DNA of 48,652 nt from Thiobacillus denitrificans DSM 12475 (lineage in GTDB: Bacteria; Pseudomonadota; Gammaproteobacteria; Burkholderiales; Thiobacillaceae), in assembly GCF_000376425.1 (NCBI RefSeq), contig NZ_AQWL01000016.1:1-48652 (forward strand), read 5' to 3'. The notes under the pieces are model-generated. The model was not told the DNA's origin. It did no database searches and saw only the letters and a program-made list of their open reading frames with translations. The position numbers and the translations under genes are program-made. Below, in pieces: positions 14,589-23,098 of the stretch (positions are counted from its first letter, which is position 1; every line of letters starts with the position of its first letter).

Positions 14589-15801
14589 TCGCGAACTCGT
14601 ACAAGAAGGCGGCGCTGGTATGTGCTGCATAAGCGTGTGCCGTATCGGTTTTCTCTTCGTCACCAAAATCGCAAACCGACTTTATTGCAATACATTTGGG
14701 TCTAGGTTCCGGGGAGTATTCGGCGGCCGTGAATACGGCGTAGCTTTCCATTTCAATTCCAACCAGATTCTTGTGCTGCTCTCGGACGTCCTCCATGGTA
14801 GCCGAGGTTTGAAGTACAGACGCTCCACTCGCCATAGCATCAATTATCACCTTTGGAAGAGAATCTGGTTTTGCGCCTTGAAAATTCCCATGGATACGGG
14901 CAAGAAGGCCCGGCATCTCTGCGACAGTTCGAACGCCGACCCGCAGAGCTTCATCGAGCCGCCATTGATATGCCGCAGGACGAAATTGAATGAAGCCAGA
15001 CTGGCTGTTCTTAATCCATTTGCCGGCGCCCCAATCGAAACATGGATCCGCAACTAAGATGTCACCGATTTCTGTCTTTCCCCTGACCCCGGCACATATT
15101 CCAGCAATGGCGACAATACGCGGGCGAAAACTGTAGATCAGCTTACTCGCGGCAACGGCCGCCGCTGGCATACCCATCCGAGGAGCTGCGGTTGCAACGA
15201 TACTAAGAGCGCCCTTCGAACCGGCGAAGCGCCCAATGTAATAGCGAGCGTGATCATGGGCGACTTGGACTTCCGACCAATCGCCGTCAAGACCTAAGAT
15301 GCTTGATAGCTCTTCATCTTCTAATGCAACAAAGATTCCCAAGTCCGTATGGAATGAACTCCCGTCACTTACAAACGGTGGCTTCGCCAACTTCTGTAAA
15401 TATGCAATCGCCTCCTGTAGGGGCGCCCGCCATTCGCTATCGCCATAAGAAAAGCGAACCAACTTCCAAAGTGGAGACGAGAACTCTGTGGCGGCGATTG
15501 CGGCCGCGTCATCGTGCGCTGTGAGTCCAAAAAGATATGCCGGCGCTTTTGCCTGAGTACTCTCCTTGATGAACCTGAGTACGTCTAATCCTGCACCCAC
15601 CGCGATTCTACTTTCTGGACGCGGCGGCAGGTTTATGTCGAGTATGATCAGTTCAAAGCGCGTCTTCTTTATTGCCCGCTTCGCCGTTATTACGTCGGTC
15701 GCGTATTCAATGTTGTCATCAGCAATGCCAGGAACGGACAGCAACGCTTCGGCAATCAGTCGGCGCTTTTCCTGTTCATCATCCACGACAAGAATCTTCA
15801 T
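14560..15801 (-). CDS. dtcC: Detocs effector DtcC: receiver domain fused to nucleosidase
   Basis: A 413-residue protein. Residues 1-125 are a receiver domain (acidic D7 D8 in MKILVVDDEQ, phospho-acceptor D55 in LIILDINLPP). Residues about 150-405 are a PNP/MTAN-type nucleosidase domain: IVAIAGICAGVRGKTEIGDI, the ribose-binding VGIEMESYAVF and the catalytic-Asp region SVCDFGDEEKTD. In described Detocs systems the phosphorylated effector cleaves ATP into adenine and ribose triphosphate, starving an infected cell of energy. It is the last gene of the operon, coupled to dtcB by ATGA. The assignment rests on architecture and order; ATP specificity here is inferred. Confidence 0.88.
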   Translation of the reverse strand: MKILVVDDEQEKRRLIAEALLSVPGIADDNIEYATDVITAKRAIKKTRFELIILDINLPPRPESRIAVGAGLDVLRFIKESTQAKAPAYLFGLTAHDDAAAIAATEFSSPLWKLVRFSYGDSEWRAPLQEAIAYLQKLAKPPFVSDGSSFHTDLGIFVALEDEELSSILGLDGDWSEVQVAHDHARYYIGRFAGSKGALSIVATAAPRMGMPAAAVAASKLIYSFRPRIVAIAGICAGVRGKTEIGDILVADPCFDWGAGKWIKNSQSGFIQFRPAAYQWRLDEALRVGVRTVAEMPGLLARIHGNFQGAKPDSLPKVIIDAMASGASVLQTSATMEDVREQHKNLVGIEMESYAVFTAAEYSPEPRPKCIAIKSVCDFGDEEKTDTAHAYAAHTSAAFLYEFAINYLSDDGI

Positions 15802-16274
15802 TGGTGTTCCCTTCGACCCATAAATGCTTCAACAAGCCTTCCAAGGTCGGCTTGCCAGGTTAGACCACCTTGATCGTAGTAGACACTACCTAGAAATATA
15901 TCTGGGAAGTCTCTCGCACACCGCTGCGTTATCTCGTCAAAGCTCACCTCCTCATCGCCCTCACCAAAAGTTTCAAGTTGGGTGACGACGATAACTGCCG
16001 CCGAGATAGAACGATGCTTCATTTTGCACATCAAATCGTAGCCACCAAGCGGGCGCATCCTTCCCTCTCTGGCGTTGGGTTTGCGATCAAAGGTCGGAAT
16101 AGTCATGTCCAGAATAATAAGTTCAGGCCATGATGCATCTATTGCGCGCATCGCGCTTTGAAAACTCCCAAAGATATTTGTATCGCACGACCCCGAAAAC
16201 TCTTGGCAGAAGAAGGCCGAAATGCTGGCGGCCTTTATTGCACTGTCTTCGACTATGTGAACTATCAGGCTCAT
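15798..16274 (-). CDS. dtcB: Detocs stand-alone receiver DtcB
   Basis: A 158-residue single receiver domain with no output domain: acidic pair E9 D10 (VHIVEDSA), phospho-acceptor D56 (LIILDMTIPTF) and the beta-4 T/S position in IVVTQ. The usual beta-5 Lys is not evident in FLGSVYYDQ. In Detocs, DtcB is thought to drain phosphate from the kinase and prevent accidental effector activation. The start is ATG 16274, which overlaps the dtcA stop (ATGA); the TTG two codons upstream is less likely. Its stop overlaps the dtcC start in the same way. Confidence 0.85.
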   Translation of the reverse strand: MSLIVHIVEDSAIKAASISAFFCQEFSGSCDTNIFGSFQSAMRAIDASWPELIILDMTIPTFDRKPNAREGRMRPLGGYDLMCKMKHRSISAAVIVVTQLETFGEGDEEVSFDEITQRCARDFPDIFLGSVYYDQGGLTWQADLGRLVEAFMGRREHQ

Positions 16275-19200
16275 ATCCAAAGCCCGCCCAATGACAACCT
16301 AACGACAAATTCTCGATCATCAGTCACAGACAACTCAATTCTGTGTTGAACTCGCAGATCGAACTCTGCAATTCTCCAAACCTTAGAAAGTCCGGATCCG
16401 CCCTCTTTTCTGGCCATCTTTAGGGCTGAATCACGCTCGTATCGCCCCATTGCCTCAACCGCACTCTCCCGCCGTTCCATCAGTGAAACCTCGTCCCCCA
16501 GTTTGCTTTTGCATTCGAGGATCAAGGATTCATCTTGTCGTCTTGCCGAAATGAAAACTTCAGTCCTTTGCTCACCAAGGCCACTATGGAGAATGATGTT
16601 CTGCAAAAGAATGAATAGGATTTCGCACAATCCATCCAACATTCGCCCATCAATCTTTTCTCCTATGGTCAAATTCAAGACGGGATGGATGGGGTTCTGA
16701 ACGTAGCAGTTTGCAATTTGCTGAAGAGCTACGTGAGTGGCAACTTCAATGTCTAACGGGTCTCTGGAAAGGTCTGTCGGGCGCTGGAACCAGTCTGCAA
16801 CATCTTCAATCGCGATTTGGAATGCCGTCCGCGCTCTGGCCACTGCGTTGATGAATGGTGTTACGGTCGAATGCTCAATCTTCGACTCAACGCCTCGAAC
16901 CAATGTGTCAAAGGCACTTCCAATCTGCTTTGCTGCTGAGTTGAGCAAATCCGCTCTAATTGCATCGAGTGACCGCGTTGTCAGATGCCAGCAATGTGCT
17001 ATTAGTCGGTCTGCCAAATCGTTCAGCGTTGTATTTGGCGTGATCCCATCCATTAGACTCTGCGTTTCAGCAGGGCCAGCGTGAAAGTCAAACATCGCAA
17101 CGTCATCCCCTAAAAGACGGACATGCAACTTCCCTTTCAAGTACTCGAGAACAATCTCGTCGAAGCGTTGAGAAAATTTGGCAAGTTGCCTTTGCAACAG
17201 ATCGAAGTCCGAGACCGTGAGGTTTTGTAATTTCCGATGCCATGTTGAGGGTAAGACGTATTCTTTGTCTTTCTTGAGACACAGTAAGTCTTCAATGACC
17301 AGCGGCCTTCGCAGATGACCTTCGAAAGCCCCATGCCTAATAGAGGTGCTAACGTGTGTATCGAGGCCGTAAGCTGGATTCAGTGCAAACTCAGAGATAA
17401 CTTCAAGAAGCATTGCGTTAAAGAGTCCCTCGAGTTCTGATGCTGGGAGCTTTAAGGCCTTGAATTCTGGGTGCCCTTTGCTGCTAAGCATCTCGCTGAG
17501 ACGCTTGGACAGTTTCTCTGCCTGATACGCCAAAGAAGGAGAGCTCAACAGCTTGAGATAGCGGGCTAATGATTCGGCCAGACTTGCCTCTAGCACCTCA
17601 CGAATTCCAGCCTCATCAACATATATCTTGCTAGTCTGCATCTTGCACAAGAGGTTAGCGACTTCACTACCTCTTGTAATCGCGCGAATCTCCGCCTGGT
17701 AGGATGCAACATTCTGCGGGTCTACTTCTAGGAGAAGCTGGCAGATCGAAATTCTCTCTAAGTCAATTTCTTCGACAGAATCGAAACAGGTCGTGTCGTC
17801 CAGAACACGAGGCACGCAAATATAGCGAAGAAAGTAGATCAATCGATCCCGGTTGTAGCTGCTAACACGGTCCTGTAGAGCAGACGGTCGATCTACTCCC
17901 TCCGCTTCCATCACATTTTCATAGATGTTCGAAAGATCCCGCTCCAACTTGGCATTGCCATATCTGGTCGCAAGATGGAGAAGCACTGCTAAATCAATTG
18001 AACTTCGGGCGTTTTCGAAGTTGAGATACTGTCTTGCCAACGCCTCTAAGGGAAACGACTGGGCGCTAGATGGCGTTGTTAGGGCTTGGTCAATGGCCAG
18101 TTGAACGGCTTCGTAGAGTTGTCCGTTTGCATAGTAGGCCTTAAACAGGGCTCTCTTGGCAGCATGCGAAATGAAATCGATGCTTGAATCTATCGCCAAT
18201 GAATAATGAGAGGCGGCAGAGATGAAGTCACCAGTCCGGAGACGGATATGCCCCACATACATTGCCTGACGATACGATGGCAATAGCATCTCATTGCGCT
18301 CCACCGCCGCGACGTCGCCTGTTGTTAATGCACGTCGTAGCTTCAGTGCTGGAGAACTGGGGTGGGCGGCCGACAATTGAGCAAGCCAAGGGGCGCCACT
18401 GCAAACGCGGTCAAGTGCAGACGTGCTCCATGGGTTGTCAAGGGATCGGCTTAGTGCCATCGCCACGTCAAGATCACTTGGGGCATCAGCAGCGACATAG
18501 TCATTCGTCCGTTGGAGAAATGCCGTCACTTCAAGGGTGAGGGAGCGATCCGGACAAAGGAGGGCCAGCTTCTTCAGCGTTTGTCGGCTCTTAGAGGCAT
18601 CCGATGATAGGGAAGAGACGTCGTACATAAGCGCAACAATCTGGTCGCGCAGACATGACCTTCCGTCAATTTGTGGACGACATTCCAGAAATCCATAAGC
18701 GCGAGATAGCAGTTCCAACCCGTCGCACCCAGAGTCCAAGATATCTTGATAACGACCTTCTGTATACGCGTCGGCAGTTGCTAGAAACCCACATTGACTA
18801 GGAATGTATCCGTCGCGCAGCACCGCCATCATGCGCCGGATCGATAGATCGTCGATATCCCCCACCTGTTCAAGTGCCGACAAAACATGGCAGAGTTCTT
18901 CACGCTTGCTCTTGGCACAGGCATTTAGACACATTGCCACGAACGTCTCGAATCGATCAATTATTGGGTGAGGCTCTTCCACCGCAATTGGTAACCCGGA
19001 GTCTTCGATGGATGCGAATTCATATGGCAAGAGGTGAAGTCGAACGTAATCGCGAAGCCAGCGTATCTCTAAGACCTCTGCGAGTTCCGCCTCAAAACTT
19101 GAATAGGAAACATTGTCCTCGGCCCTCACACTTATGAAGTAAGTAATCCAGGCGACGAATTGATTAATCCCCTCCGTTGAAAGGACATCCTCAAGCAAGG

Positions 19201-19690
19201 TCTTCTGCGCTTGAAGTCCCTTCGTTACCTGACGTAACAGAAGCCGATTCCCAAGCAACCATAGTGAGAACCCAAAAGACTCCTGGATTTTGTCAATAAT
19301 GGCCTCAGCCCGGTCATAATCGCCATCCGCATAAGCCTTGTAATAGCCATCCCTCTGTTTAATGAATTGGTTTAACTCTTCCACGTATAAGGATAGGATT
19401 GAAGCACACCACAGCAATTCCCCTTCCGTGGATAATTCTTCAAGGCGCACAGTCTGCGTGACCGCTGACAATGAGAGCGGGAACGTCAGTGGTGTCAGCA
19501 GTGAACGATATATCGGCGACCGGCTTAGCTCACGCACGATCGTCGGAAAGTGCTTCGGCTTTACAACGGTCCGAGCAGTTGCCAGACCGTTCCGTAAGTT
19601 CTTTGTGCTATGAAGCGTCCGTCGAAATACTTGGAGCGGGCTTCCTCTCGATGAACCGTGAGAGTGATGTTTCAACTTTCTATCTGACAT
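16271..19690 (-). CDS. dtcA: Detocs sensor histidine kinase DtcA
   Basis: A 1139-residue protein without transmembrane helices. The long N-terminal part (about 1-880) is alpha-helical and repeat-like, in the style of TPR arrays (for example YKAYADGDYDRAEAIIDKIQ and HYSLAIDSSIDFISHAAKRA), and is the likely phage sensor. The C-terminus is a histidine kinase: candidate phospho-histidine H940 (IEHSTVTPF), N-box N1031 (LLQNIILHSG) and G-box GGSG at 1097-1100. ATG 19690 has GAGG six bases upstream and is preferred over GTG 19702. Autophosphorylation and transfer to DtcB or DtcC follow from the described system. The exact H-box residue is my reading. Confidence 0.85.
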   Translation of the reverse strand: MSDRKLKHHSHGSSRGSPLQVFRRTLHSTKNLRNGLATARTVVKPKHFPTIVRELSRSPIYRSLLTPLTFPLSLSAVTQTVRLEELSTEGELLWCASILSLYVEELNQFIKQRDGYYKAYADGDYDRAEAIIDKIQESFGFSLWLLGNRLLLRQVTKGLQAQKTLLEDVLSTEGINQFVAWITYFISVRAEDNVSYSSFEAELAEVLEIRWLRDYVRLHLLPYEFASIEDSGLPIAVEEPHPIIDRFETFVAMCLNACAKSKREELCHVLSALEQVGDIDDLSIRRMMAVLRDGYIPSQCGFLATADAYTEGRYQDILDSGCDGLELLSRAYGFLECRPQIDGRSCLRDQIVALMYDVSSLSSDASKSRQTLKKLALLCPDRSLTLEVTAFLQRTNDYVAADAPSDLDVAMALSRSLDNPWSTSALDRVCSGAPWLAQLSAAHPSSPALKLRRALTTGDVAAVERNEMLLPSYRQAMYVGHIRLRTGDFISAASHYSLAIDSSIDFISHAAKRALFKAYYANGQLYEAVQLAIDQALTTPSSAQSFPLEALARQYLNFENARSSIDLAVLLHLATRYGNAKLERDLSNIYENVMEAEGVDRPSALQDRVSSYNRDRLIYFLRYICVPRVLDDTTCFDSVEEIDLERISICQLLLEVDPQNVASYQAEIRAITRGSEVANLLCKMQTSKIYVDEAGIREVLEASLAESLARYLKLLSSPSLAYQAEKLSKRLSEMLSSKGHPEFKALKLPASELEGLFNAMLLEVISEFALNPAYGLDTHVSTSIRHGAFEGHLRRPLVIEDLLCLKKDKEYVLPSTWHRKLQNLTVSDFDLLQRQLAKFSQRFDEIVLEYLKGKLHVRLLGDDVAMFDFHAGPAETQSLMDGITPNTTLNDLADRLIAHCWHLTTRSLDAIRADLLNSAAKQIGSAFDTLVRGVESKIEHSTVTPFINAVARARTAFQIAIEDVADWFQRPTDLSRDPLDIEVATHVALQQIANCYVQNPIHPVLNLTIGEKIDGRMLDGLCEILFILLQNIILHSGLGEQRTEVFISARRQDESLILECKSKLGDEVSLMERRESAVEAMGRYERDSALKMARKEGGSGLSKVWRIAEFDLRVQHRIELSVTDDREFVVRLSLGGLWI

Positions 19691-20360
19691 ACCAATCCTC
19701 ACGGCTATTGGCGGGTGAAAGGTTTTCCACTCGGATTTCTGTTAAGGCGCGTGCATTGGTTAGACGGCGATCGTAAGCGACCAACATTGTCGCGAATACT
19801 GGCTATGCCGCTTCCTTACTGCATTAGGTCCGACATCCAAACTATGAACCGTTTAGTCTATCGCACCATATCAGCAATTATGACGCCAGTTTGCCGGGGT
19901 ACTTTTCCGCATGCGCAAGTTGGTGGGGCAGAAGTGAAATCGAGTGGCTGGCATAGTGGCCCCATATTGGTCTGATAGATATTTTCGGCATCCGCGGCCG
20001 TCCATCATCAGGAGCGGTATGTTGCACGTCGAGTTGTCGAAGGGGCACGGAGCATGTCATCAGCTCGGACCATTAAGAATCCAGTGAATCGAACCGCAAA
20101 AGATCAGGCTTGGCCTGTCCGGTATATTGCCGACAGCCATAGCGGACGTCCGTATGAGGCACCTATGGCGCCGAAGTGGCAGACCGCTTCGGCCGAAGAG
20201 CTGAAGTTCACGGACAGTTAGCGAACGGCAGGGCCCCCAGATAACCGATTGTCATGACGTTGAAGGATGGTGGCTCTTGAGCGACCAGGCTTGCGAGCCT
20301 GTTAATCCGCCCCGGCCAAGTATTGACACACCATTTGAAAATTGGCAACCTAAAGCCTGT
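19691..20360. other. intergenic region between Detocs and the leader array
   Basis: No conserved gene is seen. It should hold the Detocs promoter on the minus strand, but I could not place a convincing -35/-10 pair. A short plus-strand ORF at 20054-20221 is listed separately. The right-hand boundary of the cargo block probably lies here. Confidence 0.4.
20054..20221 (+). CDS. possible 55-residue ORF
   Basis: ATG 20054 to TAG 20221 encodes MSSARTIKNPVNRTAKDQAW and 35 more residues, hydrophilic and basic at the start. AGGGG lies about eight bases upstream. No family is recognised; this may be a fragment left by the cargo insertion. Kept at low confidence. Confidence 0.3.
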   Translation: MSSARTIKNPVNRTAKDQAWPVRYIADSHSGRPYEAPMAPKWQTASAEELKFTDS

Positions 20361-20555
20361 TTTGTTGGCTCATGCAGCCCGATTGGCTTCCCGTAAGGAG
20401 CCGCCTTTTGCCGCAAGGCGCGCATAAATGCCGTTCAGTTCCTGAAAACGGCGGGTCTTCGGATCTGGAATTCCATCGCAGTTCAACCACCCCATGGGGA
20501 GCCACGCTCCCTTTGGGGAAAGTGCTCCCCTTTTTTATTTTTTGAGGAGAGCATT
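20361..20555 (+). promoter_or_regulatory. repeat leader R1 (type A)
   Basis: The 5' leader of the DUF3577 gene. Hairpins: GGCT-CATGC-AGCC; GCCGTT/AACGGC (20430-20452) with conserved loop CAGTTCCTGA; GGTC-TTCG-GATC; and the distal stem in which GTGCTCCCC pairs with the ribosome-binding GGAGAGCA. A conserved RNA motif named after DUF3577 has been described; identity with it needs a covariance search. Confidence 0.75.
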
Positions 20556-21002
20556 ATGTCTGAATCCAAATTCTACGATCTTCATGTCACTGGCCTTGGC
20601 TACTTGAACCGTGTTCGCATGGTCAAGCCCAACAAAGGTGAAACGTTCCTCGCTTGCTCCATTTCCGCTCTCCGTGGTGAGTGGAACAAGGACGGCTCGA
20701 TCAAACCTGAGTCGACTAAATTCGACGTGCGGGTTTATGGTCAGGACGCGATCAAGGCGATCGAGGTGCTCAAGCCGCATGGCGATGAGAAACGGAAAGT
20801 AATGATCCAGTTCAAGCTGGGTGACATCTACCCTGAAGTGTTTGTCTACGAAAAAGACGTGGGCACGCGCAAGAAGGGTGATACCGGTGTGATGATCAAG
20901 GGCCGCTTGCTCAAGATCACCAATGCCTGGGTGGATGGTAATCCGGTTGTTCTGCCTGCAGGCTCTTCGCAACAGCAAGAGGCTGCAGCAGGCGGCCAGT
21001 AA
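20556..21002 (+). CDS. STY4534-family ICE replication protein (DUF3577)
   Basis: A 148-residue soluble protein (MSESKFYDLHVTGLGYLNRV onward, with FDVRVYGQDAIKAIEVLKPH and VFVYEKDVGTRKKGDTGVMI). It matches the DUF3577/STY4534 family found in ICEs of this type and annotated as a replication protein. The predicted all-beta core and KGRLLKITNAWVDG segment recall OB-fold ssDNA binders; the C-terminus is a short Gln/Ala/Gly tail. GAGGAGA supports ATG 20556, but that site is inside the R1 hairpin. Molecular function is not established beyond the family name. Confidence 0.85.
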   Translation: MSESKFYDLHVTGLGYLNRVRMVKPNKGETFLACSISALRGEWNKDGSIKPESTKFDVRVYGQDAIKAIEVLKPHGDEKRKVMIQFKLGDIYPEVFVYEKDVGTRKKGDTGVMIKGRLLKITNAWVDGNPVVLPAGSSQQQEAAAGGQ

Positions 21003-21053
21003 CGTCCAGCTTCACAAACCCGACCGGGGAGTTTCACGCTCCCTGCCGGGTGT

Positions 21054-21095
21054 CGTGGACTCCCCGGTTTTCATTTTGAAAACCAGGAGTCCACG
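21054..21095 (+). promoter_or_regulatory. 18-bp hairpin hiding the ribosome binding site
   Basis: CGTGGACTCC (21054-21063) pairs perfectly with GGAGTCCACG (21086-21095), and inside it GGTTTTCA pairs with TGAAAACC around a TTT loop. The AGGAG of the next gene is in the 3' arm and the ATG follows immediately, so translation should need the stem to open. Confidence 0.85.
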
Positions 21096-21197
21096 ATGAA
21101 AGAAGCTTTTCTGAATGTTCTGTTCGATTTGCGCATCATGAGTCTGTGCGTGGTGGTGTCACAAGTCATCGCCTTGGCGAGCACTCTGTCGAATTGA
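21096..21197 (+). CDS. 33-residue membrane peptide
   Basis: ATG 21096 to TGA 21197 encodes MKEAFLNVLFDLRIMSLCVV and 13 more residues (VSQVIALASTLSN), which together form one hydrophobic helix. GGAG is six bases upstream and lies in a perfect stem. The dedicated regulatory leader argues that this small ORF is real. It could be a membrane peptide; toxicity is possible but not shown. Confidence 0.5.
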   Translation: MKEAFLNVLFDLRIMSLCVVVSQVIALASTLSN

Positions 21198-21214
21198 TGG
21201 AGTCAATCTGAAAA

Positions 21215-21280
21215 CCTCCTGCGTGGGGTTTTCACCAGAGGGCCAACCCTCCGGTGAAAACCCCGCAACCAACCAGGAGA
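21215..21280 (+). promoter_or_regulatory. long hairpin leader with paired ribosome binding site
   Basis: GGGGTTTTCACC (21225-21236) pairs perfectly with GGTGAAAACCCC (21253-21264), and inside it GAGGG pairs with CCCTC around CCAA. Outside, CTCCTG (about 21216-21221) can pair with the ribosome-binding CAGGAG (21274-21279). The sequence is unrelated to the R family but has the same design. Confidence 0.8.
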
Positions 21281-21285
21281 CATCC

Positions 21286-21462
21286 ATGAATCACCAACTT
21301 TCACTAAATTTCCTTCAATTGATGGCCAAGGCTGAAGTACCGATCGAGGACGCCAGGTGGTTTCACTGCATCGCGCGTCGTCGGGGTTTGCTTCGTGAAC
21401 GGGATGTACTCCGGTTCCGTCGCATCCAATCCATCCTGGCTGATAGAATCTGTTTCGGTTGA
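21286..21462 (+). CDS. hypothetical small protein
   Basis: A 58-residue basic protein (MNHQLSLNFLQLMAKAEVPI onward, then RRRGLLRERDVLRFRRIQSI). It is Arg-rich and helical and could bind nucleic acid. ATG 21286 follows CAGGAGA at the base of the long hairpin. A perfect terminator follows 7 bp after the stop, so this closes a transcription unit. The family is not recognised. Confidence 0.5.
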   Translation: MNHQLSLNFLQLMAKAEVPIEDARWFHCIARRRGLLRERDVLRFRRIQSILADRICFG

Positions 21463-21469
21463 TCGAAGG

Positions 21470-21492
21470 AAACGCCCAGCCTCTGGGCGTTT
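21470..21492 (+). terminator. intrinsic terminator
   Basis: AAACGCCCAG-CCT-CTGGGCGTTT: a ten-bp perfect stem with a three-base loop, ending in TTT. It can work in both directions. Confidence 0.8.
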
Positions 21493-21977
21493 ACCCAAGC
21501 GGGCCATGCCCGTTTCGGTAAACCCCGTTTCTCGTTTGCTGAGTACAGCAGGATTGGCGCCCTAAGCGCTGGCTTTTAGTCCGGGCAGCCCCTCATACCG
21601 GATTGGGATTCCTCCGCAGTTTCCCAGGGGTTACATTGGCGACGGATGCATCCCCATCTGCTTGCCTCATCCCTGAGACGGTCCGATAACCCGTCTTCCC
21701 TACACCCGCCAGAAGGCTTGCCCGAGACCAGGTTTCGGGCAAGCCCTCTGGGCATCGATCAGATCATGGGTTGTGACGGCCAGAACGGTCACGGCATTTG
21801 CGGTTTGCCGCATCCAAAAATTTGCGCCGAGCCCCTCAGTGCGGCGCGTCGCTTCCTATATGGAAGAGTTGAGCAGGGGTTCCATTACCAACCATATTGA
21901 ATCATGACCAACCCATCCTGCCCCGCAAGCGGGGTATCCAGGAGAACTGGCCATCTTGGATAAGCCGTTTGCCAAAG
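21493..21977 (+). other. 485-bp gap with structured elements, no gene
   Basis: No supported ORF. An 11-bp stem GGCTTGCCCGA/TCGGGCAAGCC spans 21715-21745. CCCCGC-AA-GCGGGG is at 21921-21934, followed by CCAGGAG with no close ATG or GTG, as if a leader has lost its gene. CATCCCTGAGACGG near 21668 resembles the conserved R-element loop, so this may be a decayed leader. Confidence 0.5.
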
Positions 21978-22162
21978 TTTCACTGCTGGCTGTCAGTATC
22001 AGCCCGATCGATGCGCGTTATGCATCGCCCATTAAAGCCGTTCAGTTCCTGAAAACGGCGGGTCTTCTGACCTGGAATTCCATCGCAGTTCCACCCCATG
22101 GGGAGTCACGCTCCCTTTGGGGAAAGTGCTCCCATTTTTTTCTGATTCTTAAGGAGAGCACT
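21978..22162 (+). promoter_or_regulatory. repeat leader R2 (type A)
   Basis: The leader of the DUF3275 gene, with GGCTG/CAGCC, CGATGC/GCATCG, GCCGTT/AACGGC with loop CAGTTCCTGA, GGTC-TTCT-GACC, and AGTGCTCCC pairing with GGAGAGCACT next to the ATG. Compared with R1 the third stem keeps pairing (GATC becomes GACC), which supports RNA structure. Confidence 0.8.
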
Positions 22163-22735
22163 ATGTCTATTCGCATCAATGGAACGCTTGTAATCAAGGA
22201 AATCAAAGGTGCCAACGGCAAGTTCTGCGTAGGCGACCTGACCACCCCGATCGGAGAATTCAAGGTCAAGGAGCCCATCCTCGATCAGTTTTCTGAAGGC
22301 CGATACGAGGGTGAGTTTCTCGTCGATAACTTTTACCTCAGTTCGTATATTTGGCGCGGGAAATCGACCACCGACATCCGTGCGAAGGTAATGGAAATAT
22401 TCCTGGACACGGTTGATGAGGGAAAGATTGAGGACGTGCCGACCGAACCCGATCCAATCGCCACAGAATCCACAGCGGCAGCGAATCAAGCCGGTCCATC
22501 CGATATTCCTGTTCCAGCTGCGCTGGTTCAGGAGCATGAAAACCAGGATCCGGTTTTCCAGGAGTTGCTGGAATTGTTTGGGGCCGATCTTGCCGACCTT
22601 GTCTGGGTTAGCAAGGACGTGAAACTTGACCCCACTGTGGATCGAGCTGTCTTCCGCAGTCAGCGTGACCGTCTGAAGGAGATGGGCTACGTGTTCGATG
22701 CAAAAACCCAAGGATGGTCCAGGAAGGAAAAGTAA
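22163..22735 (+). CDS. DUF3275 family ICE protein
   Basis: A 190-residue protein. The N-terminal part (MSIRINGTLVIKEIKGANGK, then VGDLTTPIGEFKVKEPILDQ and EGRYEGEFLVDNFYLSSYIW) matches the DUF3275 family, a beta-rich domain that recurs beside DUF3577 in ICEs. A disordered Pro/Ala/Thr linker (about 95-125) separates it from a C-terminal domain that ends ALVWVS-type and GYVFDAKTQGWSRK. The start ATG 22163 follows AAGGAGA in the R2 hairpin. Role unknown; an accessory role with ssDNA is a guess from the neighbourhood. Confidence 0.8.
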   Translation: MSIRINGTLVIKEIKGANGKFCVGDLTTPIGEFKVKEPILDQFSEGRYEGEFLVDNFYLSSYIWRGKSTTDIRAKVMEIFLDTVDEGKIEDVPTEPDPIATESTAAANQAGPSDIPVPAALVQEHENQDPVFQELLELFGADLADLVWVSKDVKLDPTVDRAVFRSQRDRLKEMGYVFDAKTQGWSRKEK

Positions 22736-22737
22736 TC

Positions 22738-23076
22738 ATGAAATCGAGCATGCCTCCTCCGGCTGAGATTATTGCCATCACAGTTGACAATTTCCGTGCC
22801 CAACAGGCTGAGGATGTTGTCAACGATGTGTTCCTTCAGGCAGAGCAGATTCTGCGAAGTTTGGGGGATACGGGCGGTGGAAGAGCGTTGGCCAGGCTCA
22901 TCAAGGCGTTGCACGGTGAAGGTGGGTTGAAATTCAATGACCTCCTGCCCCTGGACAGTGGGAACCGCTCGATCGCGTTGGCACTCATCAAGGAATTTCT
23001 GGATGAGTGCCGTTCATTTGATGAGTGGGAGTCACTGGCCGAATTGGCTGATCGTTGCGTATTTCATGGGATGTAG
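22738..23076 (+). CDS. hypothetical helical protein
   Basis: A 112-residue acidic all-alpha protein (MKSSMPPPAEIIAITVDNFR onward). ATG 22738 is two bases after the DUF3275 stop with AGGAAGG ten bases upstream, so the two genes form one module under leader R2. No signal or membrane segment is seen and no family is recognised. Confidence 0.6.
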   Translation: MKSSMPPPAEIIAITVDNFRAQQAEDVVNDVFLQAEQILRSLGDTGGGRALARLIKALHGEGGLKFNDLLPLDSGNRSIALALIKEFLDECRSFDEWESLAELADRCVFHGM

Positions 23077-23098
23077 TGCCATGAAGCGGAGTTTCATG

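Noticed and set aside
14560-15801. Plain MTA/SAH nucleosidase
   Set aside because: It is fused to a receiver domain and coupled to a kinase and a lone receiver, which is the Detocs arrangement.
19691-20360. Hidden tRNA or attachment site at the cargo boundary
   Set aside because: No cloverleaf-like pattern or CCA end and no repeat shared with the other boundary were seen by eye.
21956-22162. TTG-initiated N-terminal extension of the DUF3275 protein
   Set aside because: The extension would be translated from the conserved leader repeat. The family start and the AAGGAGA site fit ATG 22163.
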